Assembly (NCBI GenBank): GCA_038503065.1
Contig: JBCAMK010000020.1
Span: 1,302,001-1,366,000, forward strand
Source of the DNA: Paragyromitra xinjiangensis
Taxonomy: Eukaryota; Ascomycota; Pezizomycetes; Pezizales; Discinaceae
Direction: 5' to 3'
DNA length: 64,000 bases
Shown: in pieces, positions 23,072 through 34,936 of the stretch
Layout of the letters: the number at the start of each line of letters is the position of its first letter
How positions within the stretch are numbered: the stretch's first letter is position 1
Translations under genes and position numbers: made by a program
The notes under the pieces: model-generated
What the model saw: the letters and a program-made list of their open reading frames with translations, nothing else
Database searches by the model: none
What the model was told of the DNA's origin: nothing

Positions 23072-23655
23072 TCATCCACGTGGAGTACACGTGGTTCCGC
23101 TCCTGCCTGCTCTGTAAGGAACGCTTTGAGAGGCTCCGGTCGATTGGCGACTAGCTGCATGCTGGCGATGCTTTGGTTTCCGTCAGAACGGGCGATCTTG
23201 AAGGCTGGAGCACCTGCTCGCTCACCGACTCCGCTAGCGTTTGGATGCCGTAAGAGGACTGGACTGACTACCGATCTCTTTCGTACCGGCAAGACTATCA
23301 CTTCCGTGAATACTGTCCATATGGAAAGTCGGAGTGTTCTGTTTATTGGTGTTGTTCTGCTTGCTGAGGTTGTATTGCGATGGTCTGCCCCTCCCTCTTC
23401 ACTATCCGATGCCAAGGAATAGCTAGCTTAGCTTTCATTGTTCCCAGTGTTGCCGGCCGCCACATGATCCATGCTCGCTCGAACATGGTTACGCTCAGGG
23501 GCTTCCTGCTGTTCTGCGCGTGTTGAAGACGATGTGTTACGAGTTGCTAGGGCAGTGATCGATCTGTGACGGCCAGATTACTCGTATTCACTGATTTCTT
23601 CTCGATCCACCGGGCCAGTAACGTAATTCGACAATGGTGATGAAGTTTACGAGTA
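23072..23655 (-). pseudogene. HTH-module family remnant
   Basis: Degenerate homology to the exon-2 interior: SPLSNYVTGPVDREE matches TPLVSWSQLPGPVNGEA, and TRNTSSSTRAEQQEAPERN matches the TST-rich segment of family protein 2. It has a TAA in the first part. A degenerate module follows (GAPAFKIARSDGNQSIASMQ near 23170-23220). The 5' part is separated by the MITE at 23656-23868 and not recognisable beyond it. The 3' end runs straight into the helicase-like remnant. Confidence 0.5.
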
Positions 23656-23868
23656 CAGGTGCAGGCGCTTAGTCATGCAATGAGTGATACTCCATGCATC
23701 CACAAAACATACAGCCCCATTGCTGCCCAAACAGTTTAGGCTGAGAGATCTCCTCTCTACTTACTTTGATATCCTTCTTCATTGGTTACTACGAAATGTC
23801 TCTTGTGGTTGTCTTATAATTAGGTTCCGTTCATCTCATCGTACGGCATGACTAAGCAACGACCCCCT
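23656..23868 (-). mobile_element. MITE family A, copy 2
   Basis: Inverted relative to copy 1: starts CAGGTGCAGGCGCTTAGTCA and ends GACTAAGCAACGACCCCCT. It sits at the edge of an HTH-module remnant. The flanks show TACGAGTA on both sides (left TTTACGAGTA, right ATACGAGTA), longer than the TA seen at other copies; this may be chance or a gene-specific duplication. Confidence 0.7.
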
Positions 23869-24660
23869 ATACGAGTATGCCTTGCATAACTTCCTCGCGG
23901 GTACAGGCGGCTATCTCTAAATTACTAGTGAAATGAAGTTCCAGTTACCCCTGAGGGCACAAATAATTTCACGTAGCTTGCTGGTAAAATTAAGTATTAA
24001 TTACTTTCACAGGCTGGCGAGGGTTTGTGACTCCAGCAGAGGTCTGAAACGGTTCCTATACAACCCCGAAGGCTGCACCAGCCGTACAGTGTATATCAGC
24101 TGCATGCAGTGGGGCATATGAATGAGACTAGATGGGATCTGTCCATGTGTAGTCGAACACACAGAATGTGGAATATCTTATTTGTGGATGGAGCACACGT
24201 CGAAGGTGGGAAGCGTGTTGCGCGACCGCATGACTTGTCCTTCTCATTTTTCTGCGAAAGCCATGAAGAACGAACTGGTCAATGTCTCAAGTTCAACTTG
24301 CTGTCTACATTGCACTGAATCGGCCGAGTTTGGGGAAAATGGTAAATCACGTTAGATTGCAGATCCTGATATTCCCTGCGATAAAAAAAAACCAAGCCGT
24401 AACAGTGCTACCATGGGGACTATTTTGATACGGTCGCTCGTTTTCAGAGCGATCCGCATTGCTGGTTTTGTGCAATCGAAATTCACCCACTGGTATGTAC
24501 CACTGTGCAAGACCCATACTGCAGTAAGTCGGCAAGTCGCGATTGATCTTATACATTTATTTCCACGATTTCAGGATTTAGGGGCAGAGCATGTTGTTTT
24601 CAGTATATCGCAGAAATTTCACTGGAGGGGTGAAAGTGCTATGACGGACTCTAGAACCTA
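23869..24660. other. No supported gene
   Basis: Traces of the leader-type repeat (CACGTAGCTTGCTGGTAAAATTAAGTA) at about 23965-24000; otherwise only short unrelated frames. Confidence 0.3.
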
Positions 24661-24866
24661 CAGGGGTCGTTGCTTAGTCATGCAATATTGTGAGATGAAC
24701 GGACCCTAATTATAAGATAACCACAAGAGATACTTCGTGATCAAGAACAATATCAAAGTAAGTAGAGTGGAGCTCTCTAAGCCTAAACTGTTTGGGCAGC
24801 AATGGGGCTGTATGTTTTGTGTACGCATGGAGTATCACTCATTGCATGACTAAGCGCCTGCACCTG
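24661..24866 (+). mobile_element. MITE family A, copy 3
   Basis: Starts CAGGGGTCGTTGCTTAGTCA after TA and ends GACTAAGCGCCTGCACCTG. Contains the conserved interior GTAAGTAGAGTGGAGCTCTC and CTGTTTGGGCAGCAATGGGG. Confidence 0.75.
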
Positions 24867-25181
24867 GATGACATAAGGCAAGGTGGCAACCGTTCACCCT
24901 CACCAAAAAAATACAACCTACTTCCCAGATTCAGGCCTAGCCGGCAAGAGTTCCAGGAAAAAAAACCATAGCCTAATATTGTTCGGGCGTACATCTCTAT
25001 GGTTTTCGTTTAGTATTATTCGGTTGTCACAAATTTTGGGTTCAATTCGCGTTTTGGCAGGATCTCGGTGTAGGTTTTAGAGTCAGTCCACCATATCATT
25101 GAAACTCCTCGATCACGGCAAAAAGGTAGGGTAAACCCTTCACCGCCAAGACCTTTTTACCTCGATGGGGATGATGAAAAA

Positions 25182-25262
25182 GGGTGCAACGAGATTCGAA
25201 CTCGTATCATCCCGAGCAGTAGCAATCCGTTCTGCGAACTAATGTTCACCGGCATGCAACTC
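25182..25262 (-). tRNA. tRNA-like sequence, imperfect
   Basis: The minus strand has a good T arm (ACGAG-TTCGAAT-CTCGT) followed by TGCACCC and a T5 Pol III terminator. The 5' side can pair only 5 of 7 acceptor positions, and D and anticodon arms are not clear. The acceptor half TGCACCC is shared with the type 2 tRNA-like units. Probably a tRNA pseudogene. Confidence 0.35.
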
Positions 25263-25556
25263 GCCATCGTCTCAGGCTCTTTGTCGTCCACGCGCTATGA
25301 AATATAACCGTGATAGTCCGCGCGCCGCCCCCATTTTGAGGATAACATCGATTACGGCGAGGTGTTATTATTAAATCTACCCCCAGATGCGGACCAACTC
25401 CATCAAATATATGACAGGCTTCCACGCATCCTAGTGCCGGGGCGTAGCATTCACCCCCGTCCAGAGTGATTGAGTTGCGATCTTTGGCTAACCGAACCTA
25501 CATCACTTCCCTTACCATCCACTACTCGATAAAACCCGGATAGCAGGTCGGATGTC

Positions 25557-25716
25557 TACTCGGGTCAGGGAAAAAGTACCTGAAAGCCGGGGGGAGTGTA
25601 GCAGGGTGATTGATTGGCTAGATCACAGGGTGGCGGACCTTTGGGGGTATCCTGCCCAATAGAACCCCCAGTTTATACACCCCCAGTTTTCGGGTACTTT
25701 TTCCCTGACCCGAGTA
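25557..25716. mobile_element. 160-bp MITE with near-perfect termini
   Basis: TACTCGGGTCAGGGAAAAAG begins the element and its exact complement ends it. Pairing continues with few mismatches for about 40 bp. TA at both borders suits a Tc1/mariner-type insertion. Seen once in this window. Confidence 0.75.
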
Positions 25717-27616
25717 CAATAATCTTCATCCTGAAAGTGCTCAATACGTGCTCAGCACCAACATGAATAAGAGAGTAAAGGCTGGAGAGTCAATGTACAA
25801 TGGTCGAAGTGGGGGACCGCGACCACTGATGAAGATTGGTACTGTACCCCTTGATTGAGGTTTACCCAGTGGACTCCAGTACTTTCAAGTTTGCTGAGTG
25901 GGAATGCGAGCGACAGGTATATCATATTGGCACAAACACTGCACCCTTCTACTCCAGAAACTAATAAGCGGCGAACAGTGCCGGCAGAACAGGATCGGGC
26001 GCTGGTAAGGCCATCACTCAAGCCTGAAGATTTGAAATGACGGCTGAGAATCATGGGGGCTGTGCATATCACCCGGTGTGGTTCCCGATGAGTACTTTTA
26101 TCGCTGAGGCATAGAGTCTCCCTCTCCCCACTCCATTCAACAGACTCACCGTTCTCACCACATTTGAACACTATCATTCGGCCTAGCGTTCGGAACGGAA
26201 AAAGCCCGGGCAGTGCGGTGCTAGGGCTAGACTGGGCTACATCCCGTGGTCTGTTCAGAAGGGCCTGTAACCTTAGACTAGAGAGAACAGAGACAGCACT
26301 ACGGACTGCAGTCTGGCCCTCGCGGCCCCGGTAACTCTGGGAACGTATAACCTAACCGGCTCGCTCTGAATAGGGTAGTATTATCTTTGGCGAAGGACTC
26401 GGTAACGGTAACCTATGGTCTGGTGGCGCTTCATTCAGGCAGGGGTGGTCTTCGTGCTGGGTAGGAACGAGAATTTTCGTGCTGTAGGACACTGCACAGA
26501 GCGGTTGAGGTTTCAAGCAAGGTACATCTTAATACTCTACGTCATGTATCAGACTGCAATGTGGTGCTTACTCTGTAGCCCGATACAAATCTTGGCCTAG
26601 ACTGACCATGGCTCGCAGCCTAGTCCAGACTGTCCAGTCCATGGCAAAACTCCAGACCCTGCGGAGCCCCTGCAAAGCGCCCTGGTCCTGGCCCGCAGCA
26701 ACCATAGATTCCATCATTCCAGCCCACTCGAGTTGCTGACGGGACTCTACTGTAGCAGAATACACCATCTACCTCTAGCAAGTTCGAGAACTGGAATACT
26801 CTCTATGCATAATCTGGAAGCCCTGGAGTGCTTCCCCCAAACCGGATATCATCTCGCATTGAGAGGTAGGCTTGCGCACCGAGGGTAGAAAAATAACTAG
26901 CTGGTACTACCGGTAGTATTCATTGGCAGTGTTTACTGATCAAATACTCTTTACGGTATAATTATATGAAAGATGGGTGACTTCCCTCCCACAAATAAAA
27001 CTTCGGCAATGCTCAACACTAGTGCAGCGCCCCTTAATCATTCTTTTAGGTGCAACGCCTCACTAGCCACCATTTTCGCCAACGTCCAAACTACCGTCAG
27101 GCACAACGCCTACAAGCGGTGCTTCCGCGCCCAGCAGTAGAGAAAAATTCATCTAGAGCCTAAGGTGTTTAGAATGAATCGCTTCCAGCGATTATATTAT
27201 CCCAGCTGATGGAAGTGCAAGATATCACTTGTGAGAGGCAAATGGTGCTTCTTGTGCTGATAACTTGATTAGTTAATCGACTTATTCGTTTTTGTGACAC
27301 TCTCAGCTGTTGTTGCATCTGATCTCGGGCACCACTTGGTTGATTAAAATTCCGTAGACAAAGTGAATAGTTTGCGATGGCCTAGCAAGATGTGTATCCG
27401 CTACTCGATCTCGCCAGTGAACCAGACATTCAGTGCATTTCACGTCACGACCCGAATAATATCTTCATGAAAGGTCATTCGGGAGGATTAACGGGTTCTG
27501 AGCACTTTGTTTATGGTACGGTAGTGGTATCCTCGCGGTTGAGCAATAGAAGAGTGACAATATTGCTATAAGAAATCCCCTTGCTTTATGACTGATTTCG
27601 AAGGTCGTAATAATAA
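25717..27616. other. No supported gene
   Basis: A 141-codon minus-strand frame at 25752-26177 has no recognisable domain and a composition like its surroundings. The last ~75 bp (GACAATATTGCTATAAGAAATC) repeat the flank of the 8.05-kb tRNA-like unit. Confidence 0.3.
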
Positions 27617-27753
27617 GGGTGCGTAGCATAGTGGTTAATGCCTCTCGACTCTAAAACTGTATTGTGACACCGGCGAGTTCGATCCCCGCCGCTGTCATAA
27701 TAGCTGGCTGTGACGTTTCCGATGAAAAACTGAGTTCGACTCTCAGCGCACCC
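27617..27753 (+). tRNA. tRNA-like Pol III unit, type 1, copy 2
   Basis: 137 nt. Acceptor GGGTGCG/CGCACCC, D arm, T arm and the internal hairpin are all as in copy 1, on the plus strand. T-rich sequence follows (TCTTTTATTTTTTATTT). Almost identical to copies 1, 5 and 6 despite diverged flanks. Confidence 0.6.
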
Positions 27754-28209
27754 ATCTTTTATTTTTTATTTCTTCCTTACCTCTAAGGATGCATCCATCC
27801 ATCTACAGAAAGGCTTACTTACGATATCAACTCTGCAGCGCGAGTAAATGCATCAGTAAATGTACCAAACCACTGCAAAATATTTGTTTGGGAAAGAAAG
27901 GTATCATTAAGGCATCACTTTAACAACCAAATAATTACGTGGGAAATGAATCAGTAGGTGAATCACCTAATGCATTTACAACAAACATACCCTGGAAAAG
28001 CATCACTTTGTGTCTTTATCCGCAAATTTTGTGTGGGCAATGTATAGATTGATGCATTTACTCGCGCTGTAGAGCAACCAATCTGTCGCATCAATGGATT
28101 TGGGAAATACCATCGTGCAAAACGCCCAACAAAATTTTATTAAATGGTGATCTTGTGCGGAGAACTATATAGGGCGACTGCAGATTACAGTGGAGGTAAC
28201 CACGGCTTT

Positions 28210-28360
28210 AGCTACCGTATAGTTTCGGGTGATACATTTTGGGCGATACACCGGAGGGAATCCCGCGAAATCAGGAGGGATGGAAGCTTATGATTGGTGT
28301 AAACGGCCTTCTGTCTGCCTCGCGTATAGGTACCACCACCCTCATGCCACGTTGGGCAGC
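28210..28360 (+). mobile_element. Partial MITE family B copy
   Basis: ACCGTATAGTTTCGGGTGAT and the following ~130 bp match the left end and interior of the element at 55741-55902. The right terminal repeat is missing where the R1 repeat begins. Confidence 0.5.
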
Positions 28361-29345
28361 AGTAATCTGGGTCTATCCCTACAAAAGCCCACTGTGGCTG
28401 TCAGAGCATTTGTCTATGACGTTTGGCTGAATTTATCTAGGGTACTGCTGCCACAACATCAGCAAGAAAAAAAATGGCGCTCAGAAGGCGTGCCTACCCC
28501 GAAAACCCTCCTGACGACTTGCCTGCGTCGGAGTCACCCTCTGGGCAACTTGCCTAACACTCTCTCGATACCAGCAGCAGTATGAACTGTTTTTAAAGAT
28601 TTTCAAACATTTCATTTATCGCTAAGGCGTGGTGGCCTAAGTAACGCATATTAAAATGGCAATCTCCACCTCTCCTATTCATTTCCGTCGTCCCTAATAT
28701 TGCTCCCTCCTCTTTCTCGCTCCCATCCTCAATCACGCTGTACCATAGTGCGTTGCTGGCATCGTGGAATTTAGGCTCGAAATACTAAGCGCTGCTTGCA
28801 AAACACTTCCGCGGTAACATCATGCTTCTATTGATTTGGCTTCCGCTGATATGTATCTCAGGCTTACTTCGATTCGCTACTTCAGCTTCCTTTACTTCCG
28901 CCGACTGCTTGTTTCGCTACTTCCACCTATACGAGATTAGCAGGCAGATTAGTTGACTGGCTCCTCCTCAGCTGCCTCCTCTGGCTGATCGATTCGCTGC
29001 TTGCTTCGCTGCAGAAGCCTTCTACACTTCCTCCACTTCCGCCAGTTGATTCATTCGCTGCCTCAGCTTCCTGCCTCAGCCATTAGTAAATTCCCTGCTC
29101 TAACTTCCGCTGCTTTAGCTCCCTCCACCTCCACCCACTGCTTGTTTGCTACTTGCTTCGCTGCAGCAACTTTCCCCACTTCCTCGGCCTCTGGGGACTA
29201 CTTGATTCGCTGCAGCTTCCGTGGCTATAGCTAGCTGGTCGATCTGCAACTTCATCTGCAGCTGTCTCCGTCGCATAACCGATTCACTGCTTCCGCTTCC
29301 ACCTGCTGGTAAACTCGCGGGAAGTAGTAAATATTTGTACCGATA
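28360..29345 (-). repeat. Minisatellite-bearing repeat R1, copy 2
   Basis: On the minus strand it runs from ACAAATATTTACTAC through imperfect GCAGCGAATCAA/GCGGAAGTGGAGG units to the same tail as copies 1 and 3 (GAAAATCTTTAAAAAC, CATCAGCAAGAAAAAAAATGG). The 77-codon frames here come from the repeats. Confidence 0.6.
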
Positions 29346-29463
29346 CACAGCTGTGTTTATAGACTATTAGTGGATAGATTAATAAAACGGGTTAGAGTCA
29401 TATATCAGCGTTCAAACAAAGTAGGCAATTCCAAAGCTACCATAATGTGCTAGCTCCGCAATA

Positions 29464-29671
29464 CAGGGGTCGTTGCTTAGTCATGCAATATGGTGAGATG
29501 AACGAACCTTAATTATAAGACAACCACAAGTGATATTTCGTAGTAACCAATGAACAGCGACATCAAAGTAAGTAGAGAGGAGCTCTCTAAGCCCAAACTT
29601 TTTAAGCAGCAATGAGGCCGTATGTGTATGCATGGAGTATCACTCATTGCATGACTAAGCGCCTGCACCTG
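29464..29671 (+). mobile_element. MITE family A, copy 4
   Basis: CAGGGGTCGTTGCTTAGTCA to GACTAAGCGCCTGCACCTG, with TA immediately outside both ends (GCAATA and TAGGCT). Confidence 0.8.
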
Positions 29672-30129
29672 TAGGCTCCCCTAGGCGCCCAGTAGTCGGC
29701 AGACTTCAGCCAGGCGACCAGAGCTTGTCCAAAAGAGTAGAACTTGTCTCGAAGAGCAGGGCTTGGACCGTTGTCTTGCAGACGATAGCCGCTCCTTCAG
29801 CTGTCTTCCAAAAAACCAAAACTCCTACCCGTGTCTTCTAGCCAACGTGTAGGCCTATCATGCTGCGTTCCGAAGGGTAGGTTTCTGTCATGGCATTTCG
29901 CCGTCTGGAGGAACTTTAAGGCTTTTTCGTTTTCGCTGGTGCCCCACTCGCACAGTCAAATGTTAATATACTAGTGTTCCTTATCAGTGCGTGGTTCCTT
30001 TAGATGGAATTTTTAACGTAAGGTCTACTGTCTTTCAGATTTCTCAATTTCTATGTTCCTAATTGGTTGGGGTCGTGAGCTGGTTGGTATAAAGCTCTGC
30101 AGCCATGTATCCTGAGATGGTTACGATTT

Positions 30130-30347
30130 GATTTGCGCTGTTGAACACTCGTTTTTCCGGCTAAAGAAAGCGCCGCTAAGCCATCACTACAGAGTCCAAA
30201 TATCTAGGACAGAGACAGCCACAACTTGTCTTGTCAAGGAACTGCCGTCATGGCGGGTGACTGTTGCATGTCAGTTATATTTTGAAGGAACCCCACGAAC
30301 GAATGGATTGTTGGTTGATAGCTAACTTCGAAAAGTAATTATTATAA
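30130..30347 (+). repeat. Repeat D: duplicated upstream flank of a tRNA-like unit
   Basis: The segment from TTGAACACTCGTTTTTC to the tRNA-like unit matches, in inverse orientation, the sequence 43981-44480 beside copy 5. Shared words include GCATGTCAGTTATATTTTGAAGG and GGTTGAT. The copy here lacks the 296-bp element present at 44050-44345, so it represents the empty site. Confidence 0.6.
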
Positions 30348-30483
30348 GGGTGTTTAGCATAGTGGTAATGTGTCTCGACTCTAAAACTGTATTGTGATAC
30401 CGCGCGAGTTCGATCCCCGCCGCTGTCACAATAGCTGGCTGTGACGTTTCCGAGAAGACCTGAGTTCAATTCTCAGCGCACCC
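30348..30483 (+). tRNA. tRNA-like Pol III unit, type 1, copy 3 (diverged)
   Basis: 136 nt. The acceptor 5' strand has changed to GGGTGTT, leaving mismatches with CGCACCC, and the D arm lost a base, but the T arm (CTGAG-TTCAATT-CTCAG), the hairpin and the T6 terminator are kept. Probably a decaying copy. The hairpin has TGATA/TGTCAC in place of TGACA/TGTCAT, still paired. Confidence 0.5.
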
Positions 30484-30920
30484 ATTTTTTGATCTTTTAT
30501 TTTGCACCCCAACGAGGTATTTAGAAGAGGTTATAATCAATTTTTGATGTTAGACGCCCGTCTTTTGAACAAATAAGGTTTCGTCGTGCTCGGCGGGATA
30601 TTGCCGGTGCTAAATCTAAGCACTCGGTATTCGTAGCAACTACAAAAACTCACTTCTCAGAACGACCTACTCAATGAGTAACTGTTCCGTCTTGATTTTA
30701 GGCCTAGAGCCACAGCGTCGCTGGTGAATTAAATGTTGGTGGATGGCATGTTGTAAAACTGGTTGATTTCAACATGGTAGGGAGGTCAAGCACAAACCGG
30801 AAGCCTTGTGATCGAGAAAAATCTGAACACGATCATATTTATTGCGCTAGTTGGTTGCTATAGAATCCCCGGGTTGTTCTGTGTGAGTACGTGTGATCCT
30901 GGATGGAGTATTTCTCGGAA

Positions 30921-31404
30921 TACCGTAATATCTCATACGGAGGGAACACGCCCGGGCTGGAGGTATTGGCAATTGGCCTAGGCTGAATCGATGTTGGAAC
31001 ATAAAGGCCAGGAGGGTTAGGGCTCAGTCATTGCATCTCTAGGTGAGTAGAATGCCCCAAACTCACCCATCAAAGGTCAGAAATTAATGAAAATTTAGAT
31101 TCGTTTCCTCTAGTACCATATATGGAAGGAAATGGTTTGGATGCCTTGATCTGAAGTGGGATCATGTGTGGGATTGTGGAAACATTAGTGTACAAAGAAG
31201 TCATAACGAAGGCTATAGATTCTCTCAAGGTATCATGCAGAACTGTCTAGAGCTTGAGAGCATTTGACTATCGCATACTGAAGTTTGAGATCTTGATACC
31301 TGCGTGAAGAAATCTCAACAGCGTTCATTCAACCTATCACGATCCAGGTCAATTACCAATACCTCCGGCCCAGGCGTATTCTCTCCGTACGAGATATTAC
31401 GGTA
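30921..31404. mobile_element. 484-bp element with ~65-85-bp terminal inverted repeats
   Basis: The left TACCGTAATATCTCATACGG and the complement of the right TACCGTAATATCTCGTACGG continue in parallel through GGAGGTATTGG. TA is at both ends. The termini begin with TACCGTAA like the element at 4318-4496, so both may depend on the same transposase family. No coding frame inside. Confidence 0.65.
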
Positions 31405-32581
31405 CGCTGCAGTTGGAGGCATATAACCGCCAAAAGCACCGAATTATTCACTTACAGCCTGGGGCGACCAGCTCTAAAGGGGTGTGAGGAGCTTGAGTAT
31501 AATTCTAACTGAAGCACTCTCTGAAGTGTTTATTATCTTTTGCCATTAGAATTCAGGCCTGTGCTTACCACGTTCCTATAGAAATATGTTAGGGAGATTG
31601 ATATTGTCTAAATCTGCGAAGTAGCGCCATCTCTTGAATCTACGGTATCCTTAGACATTTTGCTGGCTCCGATGTTCTTTCTAAAACCGTGCAAGTTTGG
31701 ATTAAACACGGTTCTAAAATAATGGCCGCTTGGAGGTTGTGTTACGGGAGAAGACGAAGTACTTACCAGTAGTACCTGGCGACTATATGTATTGTACTTC
31801 CGGAAACTCATCTCTTGGCCGATTTTTGGCTCCTACCTCTTCCTCTTAAGAATTCCCTCGCCCTCTACGAAGGGTTAGAGATTCCCAAAAACCCACAAAG
31901 CCGTTGAGCTTCACTGGCATTTTTTGTGACTGTCTCTCTCGCTATCTGGTTGAAATCAGGGTAACCTAAATCGGGGTAACCTGGTACCGGGATGGGATAG
32001 TGGCGCGCCAAAAAATTGTGGGCACAGTCAGGCCCTCGACACATCCTATCCCCAAGCCCCATCACATTACATACGGCGACCAAGTAGTAGCTAAGCTCAC
32101 TCGAATCCCCCACTGCCTGCGACTGCAAGGCACGGTGGTACACTTACCCCCCCGAGTTAAATGAGAATTGTTTCCGGACTTCACTCGATCCTTCAAATAT
32201 TCAAACTACTTCCAGCCGTAGTTGGTACTTAGTTTCACTGAGGTTTGCGTGTACCTCCCTCGGGAGCGAAAAAAACCCAAACCCTCGGAAGGCTTTCGGT
32301 ACAACTCTGCGGTAATCTGCCATTAGCTTTGTGGGGAATACCCATAGAAATGATTCCACCTTGGCCGGAAGAAGCCCTCGAGCAGAAAAACTCCCGCGAG
32401 AGCCTTCGGGTCGTTTCTCAGCCTTGAAGCTACATGTAACTCTGGGCTATTTATAGCTAGGGAATGGCGCTCATTGGGTTCAGTGTAAAACTAAGCTGCA
32501 CTCCCCTGTGAATCAGTCAAGCATACCACAGACGAAACCCAAAACCACCTTTCATCATACCACAAACTACCGAGTACAGCA
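31405..32581. other. Intergenic; promoter-side duplicate of HTH-module gene 3
   Basis: About 32100-32560 is repeated at 34390-34930 upstream of HTH-module gene 4 (GAGAGCCTTCGGG, CTCAG.CTTGA.GC.ACGTAACTC). The gene and its 5' flank were duplicated together. No separate gene is supported. Confidence 0.5.
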
Positions 32582-33231
32582 ATGACACGACCTGAACGCC
32601 GGGCCGCACGCAACACCAGCCGCCCCTATGGAGAAAGTTCCAAAGGTGTAACGAAGGCGGGGAAGGCGGGGAAGAATAAGCGTAGTGGAGTTGGAAGATG
32701 GCCTTTACACGATAAAAAAATGTTTCATTGGTACCATGGGCAAAGTGGAACTATCTCGGAGAGCGCCATCCGAGCTCAGGCAACAATCTTCTTTCGTGAG
32801 ATCTACGAAGGTAATCAATCACCTGTAATACTTGTTATAAGATCTAACGGTTGAAAGGTTTGCCGATGCCGAGGTTCTCTTTTTCGTGGATGAAAAAGTG
32901 GCGCCGCCGATACTCGTTTTACTTTACTGAGTGTTTATCTAGAGCAAGCGAGGATACGGTTTCTAGTAGCGGGGAGGTGGTGTATGACGGCTCGAATCTT
33001 ACCTTGTCACCTCAGCTTTCAACGAGAGCAGCTATTACTGTGGTGGAGCTATCCGACCAACTTCGAGCGGCCAAGTTGTCCGCCTTAGTTCGCGATACAA
33101 CAGCAATTGTTTCGGCTACCCATGCCTCCAGCTTTGTAGATGCTGTTTGCAGAGCGCCAGTCCCGCCAGTCTTTGATCTGCCTGATTTCGACGACGAATC
33201 TCTACCTAGCACTGTCGTAATCCAGTATTAA
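32582..33231 (+). CDS. HTH-module family protein 3 (short form), two exons
   Basis: Exons 32582-32810 and 32858-33231 (200 aa). The 47-nt intron has donor GTAATC, branch ATCTAACG and acceptor AAAG; phase 1 within the Gly codon, the same place as in the minus-strand members. A basic N-terminus (MTRPERRAARN) is followed by RWPLHDKKMFHWYHGQ, SAIRAQATIFFREIYEG and, after the splice, MPRFSFSWMKKWRRRY: a CENP-B/Tc5-like HTH. The linker is much shorter than in proteins 1 and 2 and includes RAAITVVELSDQLRAAKLSA. A single C-terminal motif VFDLPDFDDESLPSTVVIQY ends the protein. DNA binding is inferred; the partner of the C-terminal motif is unknown. Most similar to the gene 2.3 kb downstream. Confidence 0.75.
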
Positions 33232-33921
33232 TGGTTTATGGGTATCGACTACATAAATCTTTATCTCGCGCGGGGAGAGTGGATAGGGAGGGTTAAGAAA
33301 GGGGTAAGTGAAGGCATTTTGCATAGATATTGCGATATGCCCAATAAAAGTTTATTCTCTGGTTTACTTTTGAAAGAGGAAGGGGCGAAGAAGTAAAAGG
33401 GTTGTACTTATGAGTTGTTCGTTCGCAGCTTGGAGCGATTAGCTTTGAAGGAACGTATGGAGTTCGAGAATGACCCTAGCTGACGCCCCCCCTGAAGGGT
33501 TAATTAACTTTCATGATGGGAATTCGGGTCTTTGCGTACCACGTTCCGCAGAAAATGTGTTGATGAAATCCACGCATTCCAAATGTGCGTAGGTCCCAGA
33601 AAGCCTAGCTCTCAAGACTTAAGCGATATTAGTGGTTGCAAAGTGGCGATAAAGTGCCGTGACACTCCATGCAAATTGATGCTCATCGCGAGAACGGTGA
33701 GCCCTATTGCGTGTCACCCACTCTCCGCCCCAGTTTGCCTTTCCGATGGTGTCATTTCTCTCATTACACCCTAGCGCGAACCAGAACCATTTCTCATCTA
33801 TCGGTGCTAATACAATGTAAACGTGACCTCTGATGATCTAAAATTAACGACGGGAGGCGAGCTGCGCGGATGGTGGCATGCTAAGTTATTGTTACTGTTG
33901 TAAGCTTGGTGCATTCTATTT

Positions 33922-34321
33922 GAGCAAAGGTGCAGACTGCCTCCCGACTTAAAGGTACGGTTCCAAAATACCCCGGGGGTATAAACTACCTCTCAAATCA
34001 TTAAGCGAAATATTAAACCCCACATCGTGAAGCAATAAAAAAGCCGTTTCTGGAAGAAATCGCTATGTCCAACTTTGCTTGCTCTCTGGTGGGCATGCTG
34101 TCCGCAACTGGTCTTGAAACGAGTATAGGATTCGAATTCCTGCTGTTCCTGGAAAGTCACCACGCTGAACTGGCAAGCAAGATTTGATGATGATGATGAT
34201 AAAATAAATACCTTGTTATATTGTGTATCTACGTGGTGGGAGGGGGGTAGTTTACACCCGCGGGGTACATGTATTTTGGAAGTTCACCTCTAGATCGGGA
34301 AGCAGTCTGAACCTTTGCTCC
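33922..34321. mobile_element. Element C, 400 bp, inverted repeats with an 8-bp flanking duplication
   Basis: The left end GAGCAAAGGTGCAGACTGCC and the complement of the right end GAGCAAAGGTTCAGACTGCT extend as inverted repeats for about 80 bp. TTCTATTT occurs directly before the left end and directly after the right end, as expected for an 8-bp target duplication (hAT-like size). The interior includes a GATGATGATGATGAT run. It lies between two tandem HTH-module genes. Confidence 0.65.
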
Positions 34322-34936
34322 TTCTATTTACAAGGTTTATCACATTACATACATTTAATCCTCAGTACCCTGGTTCACTCTCATCCTCCACTGCCTGCAG
34401 CTCGGTAGGTGGTATACTTACCCCCAGAGTTAAATGCGAACTGTTTTGAGGATTTAATAGCGGGTTCAAATGTCCGGACTATGTCAGTGGTAACGGGTAC
34501 TCAATTTTACTGGTAGGTTGCAGAAAATTGTTTGTACCCTTGGGAGAAAAAAATTCCCAATCATAGGAGCGCTAGAGGCGCAACCCTGTAATCGACCCTT
34601 AACTTTGTGGGAAGAACTATAGGAATTCTTCTGCCTTCGGACGCAAGAAGCCCCCGAGAAGAAAAACCCCCGCGAGAGCCTTCGGGCTTTTCCTCAGTCT
34701 TGAGGCCCACGTAACTCCGAGCGGTTGATTACTAGGAGATAGCGTTCATTGGGCTGGGCACGATACCAAGCTGTTGTCTCCAACCAAACCCAATTAGGCT
34801 TAGTGTGTTTCTTGCGTTCACATCACCACAGAGCCCTAGAGGCTGGTCTGACAAACCAAGCTGCACTCACCTGGGAACAAATCGAAAATACCACGGACGA
34901 AACTTCATCAAACCACAAACGAGCTGGCATACAGCA

